Part shown: positions 27,800-36,700 of the stretch, piece after piece
Layout of the letters: every line of letters begins with the position of its first letter
How positions within the stretch are numbered: position 1 is the stretch's first letter
Assembly (NCBI RefSeq): GCF_005771405.1
Contig: NZ_VAUA01000011.1
Location: forward strand, 156,353 to 220,352
DNA from: Parasedimentitalea maritima
Lineage (GTDB): Bacteria; Pseudomonadota; Alphaproteobacteria; Rhodobacterales; Rhodobacteraceae
Length of the DNA stretch: 64,000 bases
Direction: 5' to 3'
Made by a program: the position numbers and the translations under genes
Notes under the pieces: generated by a model
What the model was told of the DNA's origin: nothing
Database searches by the model: none
Seen by the model: only the letters and a program-made list of their open reading frames with translations

Positions 27800-28747
27800 A
27801 TGTCGCAGCATGACAACTCCACTCAGGATCCCCGTATCTATGTCTCTGCCGAGCAACTGCGAAGGCTGGGCCCCCGCGCCCGTTCGCTCACCCTGCTGGC
27901 TCGTCAACCTGCCCGATCAGTACTGAATGGACGACACGCCTCGCGTCTACGAGGCCGTGGATTGGATTTCGAGGAGCTGCGTCACTACATGCCCGGCGAC
28001 GATGTGCGTACCATAGACTGGAAAGTGACCGCCCGCACCGGCGAGCCTCATGTACGAGTCTATACCGAAGAACGGGACCGTCAGACACTTCTGTTGGTCG
28101 ATCAAAGGGTGTCGATGTTCTTTGGCTCTCAGGTCTACATGAAATCAGTAGTTGCCGCCGAAGCTGCGGCACTTGTCGCGCAACGAGTGCTGGCACAGGG
28201 AGATCGGGTTGGTGGATTTGTATTTGGGGATGATAGCATTGCCGAACACCGCCCCCAGCGCCGTGCTGTCGCCTTAAACCAGTTTCTTAGCTCGGTTGCC
28301 AAAGCAAATAATATGCTGAATGCAGATCTGCGCCCACAAGGCTCAATCGAACTGAACGACGTCCTTCAAAAAGCGTCTCGAATTGTTGGGAGCAATGCGC
28401 TGGTCCTTGTGTTCTCTGATTTTGACGGGCTGAACACGCAGAGCGAACAGCTGATACGCAAACTGTCGGCAGCAAATGATCTGATCCTGTTTCCCGTCAC
28501 CGATGCACTAGCAAAACAGCTACCTCCAACCATGCGGGCGGCAATTTCCGACGGCAATTTGCAGGCCGATTTTGATGCCCGAAACCCTGCCCTTCGCGCT
28601 CGGATCAAGGCGACATTTCTCGACCGAGTGAAAGATCTGGAGCATTGGTCGCAACGTTATGGATTTCCGTTGGCACCTTTGGGGACGCAGGTCCCGGCGT
28701 TAGATCAATTGATGCGATTGTTTGGCCTGCGAGGTGGCATAGGATGA
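27800..28747 (+). CDS. DUF58 domain protein
   Basis: A 315-residue protein 14 bp downstream of the MoxR gene. The family hallmark GRGLDFEELRHYMPGDDVRT then IDWKVTARTG is present near residue 50, followed by a VWA-like domain (TLLLVDQRVSMFFGS, with an altered MIDAS). DUF58 proteins accompany MoxR ATPases and are thought to be adaptors or substrate carriers. It lacks a signal peptide and membrane helices, so it should be cytoplasmic. The stop overlaps the next gene's start (ATGA). Confidence 0.93.
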   Translation: MSQHDNSTQDPRIYVSAEQLRRLGPRARSLTLLARQPARSVLNGRHASRLRGRGLDFEELRHYMPGDDVRTIDWKVTARTGEPHVRVYTEERDRQTLLLVDQRVSMFFGSQVYMKSVVAAEAAALVAQRVLAQGDRVGGFVFGDDSIAEHRPQRRAVALNQFLSSVAKANNMLNADLRPQGSIELNDVLQKASRIVGSNALVLVFSDFDGLNTQSEQLIRKLSAANDLILFPVTDALAKQLPPTMRAAISDGNLQADFDARNPALRARIKATFLDRVKDLEHWSQRYGFPLAPLGTQVPALDQLMRLFGLRGGIG

Positions 28748-29232
28748 GCCAGCACCTAGACGGATTGAACCTGGTTGAATTGTTGGATCTGCTTGAGCCG
28801 GTTCCACAACCCATACCAATTTCCATGGCACCCCAGACGCCGGGGTGGATTGTTTTGGCAGTGCTGACGCTCAGCTTAATGCTGTGGGCCACAAGATATC
28901 AGCTCCGACGCTACCGGTCTAACGCATACCGCAGGGCTGCCTTGGCTGAGCTGGAACTTCTGATCACAACCGGTGAAAGCCCTGCTGAAATTTCTGTTTT
29001 ACTACGTCGCACAGCTTTGGCTGCCTACCCACGCGAACAGGTGGCCAGCTTGCACGGTGACAGATGGCTACGGTTTCTGGACGCACATTTCCCCGGCGAT
29101 GGGTTTAGCACTGGGCCGGGCCGCCTCCTGGCGACAGCACCTTGGCGGCCCGTTGCACCTGATCCAGCGTTGACGGCATTGGCTCGCGACTGGATTTGCA
29201 AGCACCAGCGGCATAGCGGTGAACCATGCTAA
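28744..29232 (+). CDS. DUF4381 membrane protein
   Basis: A 162-residue protein from ATG 28744, overlapping the DUF58 stop by four bases. After a short Pro-rich stretch it has one transmembrane helix (GWIVLAVLTLSLMLWATRYQ), followed by a cytoplasmic helical region with LLRRTALAAYPREQVASLHG, which matches the DUF4381 family of MoxR operons. No enzymatic motif is seen. It presumably helps assemble the VWA membrane complex encoded next door. Its 3' end overlaps the start of the following VWA gene by seven bases. Confidence 0.85.
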   Translation: MSQHLDGLNLVELLDLLEPVPQPIPISMAPQTPGWIVLAVLTLSLMLWATRYQLRRYRSNAYRRAALAELELLITTGESPAEISVLLRRTALAAYPREQVASLHGDRWLRFLDAHFPGDGFSTGPGRLLATAPWRPVAPDPALTALARDWICKHQRHSGEPC

Positions 29233-30218
29233 CGCTGGCGTTTCCCTGGGCCCTGATCCTGTTGCCCCTGCCCTGGCTGGCTTGGCGTTTCATGCCCCCT
29301 TGGCGCGACCGAACATCTGCTCTGCGCGTTCCCTTTTTTCGGCGGGTAACAGAGGCAGCAAGGTTAACTCCGGAACCAGGCTCGGTGGTGCTTGGACGAA
29401 AGCCAATTCAAATGATCGCTGCGGTTATGGTTTGGGTGTTGGTGGTGTTGGGACTTGCGCGCCCGGAACAACTGGGGGAACCAATTGTAATCACAAGCTC
29501 TGCCCGGGACATTGTGCTGGCGCTGGATATTTCCGGGTCAATGGATGAAAGAGACTTTCGGACCCCTGAAGGCCAACCCAGACAACGGCTGGATGCGGTC
29601 AAAGATGTCATGGCGCAGTTTATTGCCGAGCGGGATGCAGACCGCATGTCATTGATCATTTTTGGCTCGCGCGCCTTTGTACAGGCCCCGTTCACTGAGG
29701 ATTTGGACAGCCTGATTGGATTTCTGGATCAGACTGTGGTTGGCATGGCGGGTCCACAGACCGCACTTGGTGACGCCATCGGGCTTGCAATCCGCAGTTT
29801 TGAAACCAGCAAGGTTGACCAACGGTTGGTTATCCTACTGAGCGATGGTGCAGATACCTCCAGCAGAATGACACCGGTGAATGCCGCCAGCTTTGCCGCG
29901 CAAAAGGGGGTAACAATTTCAACCATTGGTGTTGGTGATCCAGAGGCAAGTGGAGAGGGACGGGTCGACCTTGCAGCGCTGGAAGACATCGCCAAGCGAA
30001 CGGGTGGTCACTACTTTTTTGCTGATGATCAGGCCGGGTTAGAACAGATCTATGCGCAGATCGATGCACAAAACCCTCGCGAAACACAAACCCAGTCGTT
30101 TCGCCCGCGAAAAAGTCTGGCACATATCCCACTTGCAACCGCTTTGTTGCTCATCCTCATCAGCCTAATTTTTCTCCACCTGCGCAGCCTGCAGCAACAC
30201 GGGGGGACCAGACTGTGA
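29226..30218 (+). CDS. VWA-domain membrane protein (BatA-like)
   Basis: A 330-residue protein. Two N-terminal membrane helices are followed by a von Willebrand A domain with an intact MIDAS: LALDISGSMDERD (DxSxS), and ILLSDGADTSSRM for the later Asp. A C-terminal membrane helix (HIPLATALLLILISLIFL) anchors it. BatA proteins display the VWA domain in the periplasm and partner with MoxR. It overlaps DUF4381 upstream by seven bases and the next VWA gene by four bases, so translation is probably coupled. Confidence 0.92.
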   Translation: MLTLAFPWALILLPLPWLAWRFMPPWRDRTSALRVPFFRRVTEAARLTPEPGSVVLGRKPIQMIAAVMVWVLVVLGLARPEQLGEPIVITSSARDIVLALDISGSMDERDFRTPEGQPRQRLDAVKDVMAQFIAERDADRMSLIIFGSRAFVQAPFTEDLDSLIGFLDQTVVGMAGPQTALGDAIGLAIRSFETSKVDQRLVILLSDGADTSSRMTPVNAASFAAQKGVTISTIGVGDPEASGEGRVDLAALEDIAKRTGGHYFFADDQAGLEQIYAQIDAQNPRETQTQSFRPRKSLAHIPLATALLLILISLIFLHLRSLQQHGGTRL

Positions 30219-31741
30219 TCGAGACGTTCAGCTACTTTCACTTCCTGCGCCCATTGTGGTTGCTGGCGCTCCCAGTGGTGACAGCCCTCTGGGTCTGGAT
30301 CAGATGGCGACCACGGCAAAGCTCTAGACTTCAGGCTGACGCGATCGCGCCCCATCTGCTGACTGCATTGCAAGTCGGTGGCTCTGCCCCGCGCAAACTC
30401 CTACCCATCGACGGAGTTCTACTCGCCGCATGCCTTTTAGCATTGGCAGTGGCGGGCCCGACATGGACCCGCGAACCAAACCCGTTGCTAGAAAACTCTG
30501 CGCCGCTGGTGGTGGCTCTCAAAGTGACGGACAGTATGCTGAACGGTGATTTGGCACCTACCCGTCTGGATCGCGCAAGGTTCAAGCTACAGGACTTGAT
30601 AACTAAGCGCGCCGGTGCACGAACTGCGGTGATCGCCTATTCCGGATCAGCACACCGCGTCTCCCCACTGACCGAAGATGCCAATATATTGCGCCCCCTA
30701 CTGGACGGCCTTGCACCAGAAGTCATGCCCATATCAGGCAATGATGCTGGTGCAGCTCTCGCACTGGCCGAAGAGATTTTAGACAAATCTAGCACCCCAG
30801 GTGCCATTCTATTTTTATTCGATGATTTTGACCCGTCCGACCTAGCTAGTTTTAGAAGTCAAAAGGACTCGCCGCGCTCTCCGGTAATTTTTCTGGTCAC
30901 CGCGCCAAGCGGCCTTGCTTTACCTCAACTGGATCGGGTCCCCAACTCTGACGTTATTCGCTTAACAGTAGACGACAGGGACCTGAACCAAATCAACCGC
31001 CGACTAAATGCTGTTTATATCGCTGCCCTGGCGGGCGATGAACGCTTGCGCTGGCAAGATCGCGGTTGGCTGCTTGCTTGGCCAGTGGCCTTACTGGTTC
31101 TGATTTGGTTCCGTCCGGGTTGGACAATGCGATGGGCAATGTTTGCAGGCATTCTGCTTGGAGCGACGTCCCCGAAAACTGCAAATGCAGAAGGCTGGAT
31201 AGATTGGTTTTTGACATCCGACCAGCAAGGCCAAATAGCATACAACAATCTGGAGTTTTCCCGTGCCGGGGATCTGTTCATTGCCCCATATTGGAGAGGG
31301 TATGCCAAATTTAGGGCGGGTCAGTATGCTGATGCAGCACAAGTGTTTGCCACAATTGACACGCCAGAGGCAGCCTTGGCAGAAGGCATGGCACTCATTC
31401 GGAACCGACAGTATCGGCCTGCAATTGCAGCGTTTGAAGTCGCGATTGAGCGCCGCACCGATTACCCCGAAGCGGAAACGAACCTGGAAATTGCCCGAGC
31501 CATTCTGGACTATGTTGAAACAACCCGTGCGCAGTCCGACACCGGTGAAGATACCGGGATTGGCGCTGATGACATGGTGTTTGACAATGAGGCGGGTCAA
31601 GGCGCGGACAGCAGAATTGTAGCACCTAAAGAAAATGCTGCGCCCCTAACCAGCGAACAGTGGATCTCGGCAATCGATACCAACATGGGAGACTTCTTGC
31701 GCAGCAGGTTCCTGTTGGAACAGTCAATGAGGAAGCCATGA
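30215..31741 (+). CDS. VWA/TPR membrane protein (BatB-BatC-like) with degenerate MIDAS
   Basis: A 508-residue protein: N-terminal membrane helices (LWLLALPVVTALWVWI and LLAACLLALAVAG), a VWA domain at about 85-270, another membrane helix near 290 (LLAWPVALLVLIWF), and C-terminal TPR-like repeats (FRAGQYADAAQVFATID, then NRQYRPAIAAFEVAIERR). The family normally reads DLSRSM at the MIDAS; here the equivalent is KVTDSM, so the first aspartate is lost and metal binding is doubtful. It combines BatB and BatC functions in one chain, a common fusion. It overlaps the BatD-like gene by four bases. Confidence 0.88.
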   Translation: MIETFSYFHFLRPLWLLALPVVTALWVWIRWRPRQSSRLQADAIAPHLLTALQVGGSAPRKLLPIDGVLLAACLLALAVAGPTWTREPNPLLENSAPLVVALKVTDSMLNGDLAPTRLDRARFKLQDLITKRAGARTAVIAYSGSAHRVSPLTEDANILRPLLDGLAPEVMPISGNDAGAALALAEEILDKSSTPGAILFLFDDFDPSDLASFRSQKDSPRSPVIFLVTAPSGLALPQLDRVPNSDVIRLTVDDRDLNQINRRLNAVYIAALAGDERLRWQDRGWLLAWPVALLVLIWFRPGWTMRWAMFAGILLGATSPKTANAEGWIDWFLTSDQQGQIAYNNLEFSRAGDLFIAPYWRGYAKFRAGQYADAAQVFATIDTPEAALAEGMALIRNRQYRPAIAAFEVAIERRTDYPEAETNLEIARAILDYVETTRAQSDTGEDTGIGADDMVFDNEAGQGADSRIVAPKENAAPLTSEQWISAIDTNMGDFLRSRFLLEQSMRKP

Positions 31742-33096
31742 CTTTGCGGCTGATTTTTTCGATGTTGATCTTCGCTCTTATGGGATTCCATGTCGCTGCG
31801 CAGGAACGTCCGCCTCAGGCTGGCAGCCCGCGCCTAAGCGTTACATTGTCCGATGGGCCGTATATAGTTGGGCAACCAATTACCCTACGTGTCAAAATTC
31901 TAGTCCCGACATGGATGCCAACTCCTCCTGTCTACCCAAGTTTTGAACAGCCCAATTTGTTGATACGGCTCCCCGAACGATCAACGCATCCGGTCAGCGA
32001 GACAATCTCGGGAGAGACCTGGTCAGGAACGTCACGCACCTATCAGCTCTACCCTTTGGAGTTGGGGGCATTCCGGATACCTAGCCAATCCGTGCAAATC
32101 ACCTCTGCCGGTCCATCAGCCCAACCGGTTAAAACTGAACATCAGCTGGAAGCTATTTCATTCACCGCCGAGTTGCCAAAAGGCGCTGAGATGATGGAAC
32201 CACCCGTTATCGTTGCCTCGGACTTCTCCTTGGACCAAGAGTTCTCTGAACTGGAGGAATTGAATGTTGGTGATGCGCTGACACGCCGTGTGATAGCGCA
32301 GATTGAGGGCACCACCGCAATCTTAATTCCATCTCTGATCCCAACTCCTATCCAGTCGACATCCGAAACGGGTGAAGAACAACTTAGCTCTCTGCGTGGT
32401 TATCCAAAGGATCCAACCATAGAAGAGAGCGTCGAAAGAGGATCCCTGTCAGGAAACCGCATAGAAGAAGTTAGTTATTTGGCTCAAGTGGGAGGATCGG
32501 CAACCCTGCCCTCAATCGAAATTGAATGGTTCAACATCGATATGGGAACAGTCGAAACTGCGCGATTGGACGCCTTAACGGTTCAGGTGGCGAAACCACC
32601 GGAGGCTCGTCGTGCCCCCAGTGAGCGCGCTCTACAATTGGCTACAGCATTAGCTTTCTTAGCCTTGGCTGTATTGGTGTTGCACAGCTTTAGACCCAGA
32701 CTGCACAATTACATACAGATATTGAAAACACGTTGGATGAGTTCAGAGCTCTTTGCGCGCAGGGCGGTGCAACAGTCCATCAAGTCTGAGGACTTGTGGC
32801 AACTTCAAGCCAAGCTTGCGACTTGGGGAGACCATTTCCCCTCCCTCACACCATCCCAATGTTGTGAAATTGAACAAGCTCTGACCCAGGTTGGTCGTGG
32901 TCTCTATGGTCCCTCAACTTCAAACAGAACAACTACCAACAAAACAACGGCTGACTGCCACAAACAGTGGAAGGCTGTAAAACATGCATATACCCGGCTA
33001 TGTAGCCAAGCAAAAGCCGACAAAAAACGGCAGACCGGCACCAACAGTCTACCTGGTCTGAATCCACCCCCCGTGTCTCCGCCACCTCATCAGTAA
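31738..33096 (+). CDS. BatD-like (oxygen-tolerance) membrane protein
   Basis: A 452-residue protein from ATG 31738, overlapping the upstream stop. It has a Sec signal (LIFSMLIFALMGFHVAAQE), then an Ig-like BatD region beginning RLSVTLSDGPYIVGQPITLR, a membrane helix at about 300-320 (LATALAFLALAVLVLHSF), and a basic C-terminal cytoplasmic tail ending in a Pro-rich stretch. BatD proteins are the periplasmic partners of BatA/BatB. It ends the MoxR operon; no clear terminator follows. Confidence 0.85.
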   Translation: MTLRLIFSMLIFALMGFHVAAQERPPQAGSPRLSVTLSDGPYIVGQPITLRVKILVPTWMPTPPVYPSFEQPNLLIRLPERSTHPVSETISGETWSGTSRTYQLYPLELGAFRIPSQSVQITSAGPSAQPVKTEHQLEAISFTAELPKGAEMMEPPVIVASDFSLDQEFSELEELNVGDALTRRVIAQIEGTTAILIPSLIPTPIQSTSETGEEQLSSLRGYPKDPTIEESVERGSLSGNRIEEVSYLAQVGGSATLPSIEIEWFNIDMGTVETARLDALTVQVAKPPEARRAPSERALQLATALAFLALAVLVLHSFRPRLHNYIQILKTRWMSSELFARRAVQQSIKSEDLWQLQAKLATWGDHFPSLTPSQCCEIEQALTQVGRGLYGPSTSNRTTTNKTTADCHKQWKAVKHAYTRLCSQAKADKKRQTGTNSLPGLNPPPVSPPPHQ

Positions 33097-33797
33097 ACAA
33101 ACGCTGAACCCGTCGTACAAGTTCATTAACACTGGTCGATTGCGCAATAGTTGTTCTGCTTGCCAGCCAACTATTCAATGACACCGATCCATCATCCGAT
33201 GATTAAAAACATACCGTTTGGTACAAATGGGGCTGCAATCATCCCAAATGCAGAACGGGCCCCATTCTGCTGCTTTGTAGCCAGTGAGTAACCGCCACAT
33301 TGCGCAACCTGCCAAGGTGCCTGACAACAGTTGGATCGTTCAAACTGTTTTCTTACGTCCAATGCATTGACGGATGGTAGGATTGATACACATGGTTTCT
33401 GTATGGGCACGACCCAACAGTATTGGACCCAAACATTGAAATTTGAAGCGTCCTGATATCAGTAAAGTCGCCGGGGTTGCAAAAACTCCCCTTTCGCGTG
33501 ATGTTTATCTTGGGCGCTCCACTTTGGGGAGAATGTTTGAGCTCCGGTAATTTCCACGGTCCCCCGGCTCAGAGCTAAACCAGAAATGAGATATTTTAAG
33601 ATAAATAGTGAGGTTAGGGTATATGAAAAGGTTTTGGCGCAATCACGCGGTGTTAGCCGACTTACCAGATTGTGGTAACGAGTGCTCGCCAACAGATTTT
33701 TGTTCTAATGTCCCTCCCCCCCCTCACAAACCTGCAATAAACAAGTCCGCACTACCATATCAGCGGTTAAAGGACTCGCATTCGGAGGATATTCGCC
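33097..33797. other. 701-bp intergenic region with no recognised gene
   Basis: It lies between the MoxR/Bat operon and the giant gene. Frames of up to about 78 codons exist on both strands but lack a ribosome site or any recognisable motif. A weak dyad ATCAT-CCG-ATGAT lies at 33191-33203 before TTAAAAAC. A purine-rich GGAGG precedes ATG 33798, so the promoter of the giant gene should be in the right-hand part, which is AT-richer (33590-33620). A decayed element cannot be ruled out by eye. Confidence 0.5.
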
Positions 33798-36700
33798 ATG
33801 GGTGAGTATGACGTTAGAGGCCCCGAACTAAAGAAAATGATCAAACTTGCACGCAAGCAATCGATCCCTTTTGGTTACAATCCCGGTACAGGTCCAAAGG
33901 ATGACTATTTTGGTCTTGATAAGCGAAAACCCCCGAAAACCGTTGGTAAAGCAGCCCTAGATGAAGGCGTCGGGAAAAAAGCTGCTTTTGGCACTGTGAC
34001 AGTTGATGGCAAAGTAATGTCTTTGACCTGCCTACGCGTCGTCCCTTCAATTGCCAAAAAGCTGAAGAAATATCTGAAGTCTGAAAAAGTCTCTTTGAAT
34101 GTTGAAATTCTCGATGAAGGCGGCTCAGTACTCGAGTCTGACATAGACGAAAGCCTACCAGACGAATCCGAACCTGCACCACCAGCGCCATCAGCTCCGT
34201 CTGAGCCATCTGAGCCATCAGCACCGGAAATGAGTGAACTAACAGCACAACTCAAGGCCTTGGCGCAGCGCATTCAAGGGCTTGAAGCCGGTGTTAGTGG
34301 TCCCTTCGTAAAGCTGTACAAACAACTGGCCGCGTTCCTGAAGGAAGGCGACAGCGCCCGCGTCGAGGCTGGGATCGAAAAGGTTACCCAGGCTTTGGAT
34401 AAACTAAAGGCTCCGGAGGGAGCAGAAGAGCAAGCACAAAAGCCACCCGAGCCTCCTGAAGATGGCGCTGGCGAAGAGGCCGAGGCGGGTCCAAATGCAG
34501 CCAAATGGATCGCCGCGCGCGATAAGATGGAACCTCATGTTCTTGAAGCCCTAAAACTCAATACCAGTAAAACGTCAAAAATTCGCGCTGTCTGGGCCTT
34601 TGCCAATGAAAAGGCTGATGGAGACAAGCCCAATTTCGCTGCCGCACTCAAAGCTTTGGTGCCATTAGCCAGTCTAATTGCCGAAGCACGCTCCGAAACC
34701 AAGTCCGAAACCCAGGTCGCAGCTGAAGCGCGCAAGGAGGACGCCGGGGAACGCGTCGATAAGCTCAAAACTGAATGCGACATCAGTGTCGCCCGTATGC
34801 GCCCTGCAATCGAAAAACGCTTGGCTATGAAAGCCGAAGGCAACGACAAGCTTCGTCAAGCTTGGATGATTGCACAGGACAAAGCGGTAAACGGCGAATA
34901 TGCAACTGCGCTGGACTACCTAAAGCGCATCAATGCTGTTCTGGCCAAGCCACCCGTCGAGGCCGCTGATAAACCAGAGCCAGAAAAGCTCAAAGCCAAA
35001 TCTCTGATGTTCCAAGACATAGGCGCTGCCGTCAAAACCGTTGCAGCAGCCAAACAGGAAATAGGGAAATTCCCGGACACGCCATCAGGGGAATGGGCAA
35101 CGATCCTGGATGGGGCAACCAAGGCATTAAATGAAATACCGGACACGGCCGAAGACAATGAAATTAAGGCGGCTATCAAAGACGCTGAAAACAAGACCGA
35201 AGGTGTGCTTGCGGATATGGGCGCGGCCATGGCTGAGCGCGAGATCTGGCTGAAGGAACTTGCTGTTTTCAAGGAACGCATGAAGATCCTAAGCAGCCAC
35301 GCCATGCACGCGATTGAGCCCATCGCAGGCAAAATCAAAGAAATCACTGATGCGCTGGCAGCCGCTGAAACCGCCGCAAAAACAGAACGCAAATATGTGG
35401 CAGGCAAGAAAGAACTCGCACGTCTGCGTGATCTTGCAGACAAGGCCGAGATCTATGCCGATGAACTGTCTCATTACACAGAAATTGCGAAGGGCAGAAA
35501 AATCCTGTTCGATGCCTTGCCCGGGGCCGCACCTGGTGGAGCGCACCAGTCACTTGTGGACGCATTGGCCAAAGCCAAATCCGTCTGGGCCGAAGCCGAA
35601 GTTCATAAGGGGGCAGGCAAATTTAAAGAGGGTGTGGCCAAATTAAACGAAATGCGAACAGCCCACGAAGACTATGTCAAACTTCATGTTCTTCATGGCA
35701 AATACAATTCGCGACGTGTCCAATTCCGGACTGATTTAGACGGCCTCTTGAACGGGTTGGGGACACTCAAAACCAACGCAGAAGCTGTTGAGGGCGCGAA
35801 CAGTTCGGTGGAATTGGGTTTAACCAAATTAGCCGCGCCACTTGAAACAACATATACCGATGCGACGGTCGCAAAGATCGGCTATCGCGCCGCACATGAA
35901 AAAATGGGGCGTGATCTCGGTATCTTGTATCGTATTCTGTACCCTAGGAAAGCAGCTGCCAAAAACTATGTGACGGCACTCGAGAATTTCGACAAAGCGT
36001 ATGCCAAGGGCCCGCTGAACCTGAAAACCCACCCCGGGATTGAAGGGATCAGAGAATACGTGGATCTCATGGGGCGTGACTTGAAGGGGGCACAGGAGGC
36101 TGCCAAGAAATTCAAGTTTGGTCTGGCCGAAAAATTGCTGAAAGTGACTGAGGGCAAGTGGGCCACTTGGGATCAGCTTGGCAAAGATTACAAGGCGTAC
36201 AAAGACAAGTACGACGTGGTTAACCCGAAATTTGAAGAGCAGGTCAAAGATCTCGACTGGGATTCCAATACCTTCTTCGATGCCGCGGATTTGGCCGATA
36301 CAATGAATGCGGCGGCTGATGCTCGGGTGGCCAAAGATTACAAACGCGCCAAAACCGAACTTGAGTCAGCTGAAAAACTGATCGAATATGTCAAAACGCT
36401 TAAGGAAAAAGACGCCAAATCCAAAGAGGCCCTAGAAGGCAGCGACGACAAGCTTGGAAAGATCGACACCGAGTTTGACAGTGCTTTCAAGGTATTCACC
36501 GACCTGAAAGGCTTGGTTACAAGTGGCGACAAGGACAATGTTTTTCAGTCCGAGGTGCAGCGCGCCGAAGCTGAAGCGAAAAAAGCCAGTGATGTAAAAG
36601 ATCAAAAGGATGCGGACCCAAAACAGATGGCCAAGGATCTGCAGGCTGCCATCGACATTCTCAAACCGTTGGTCCTGAAAGGCGATCGCGCCCAAATCTA

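Noticed and set aside
33608..33805. 65-codon frame just before the giant gene
   Set aside because: No ribosome site or motif, and it overlaps the start of the giant gene.
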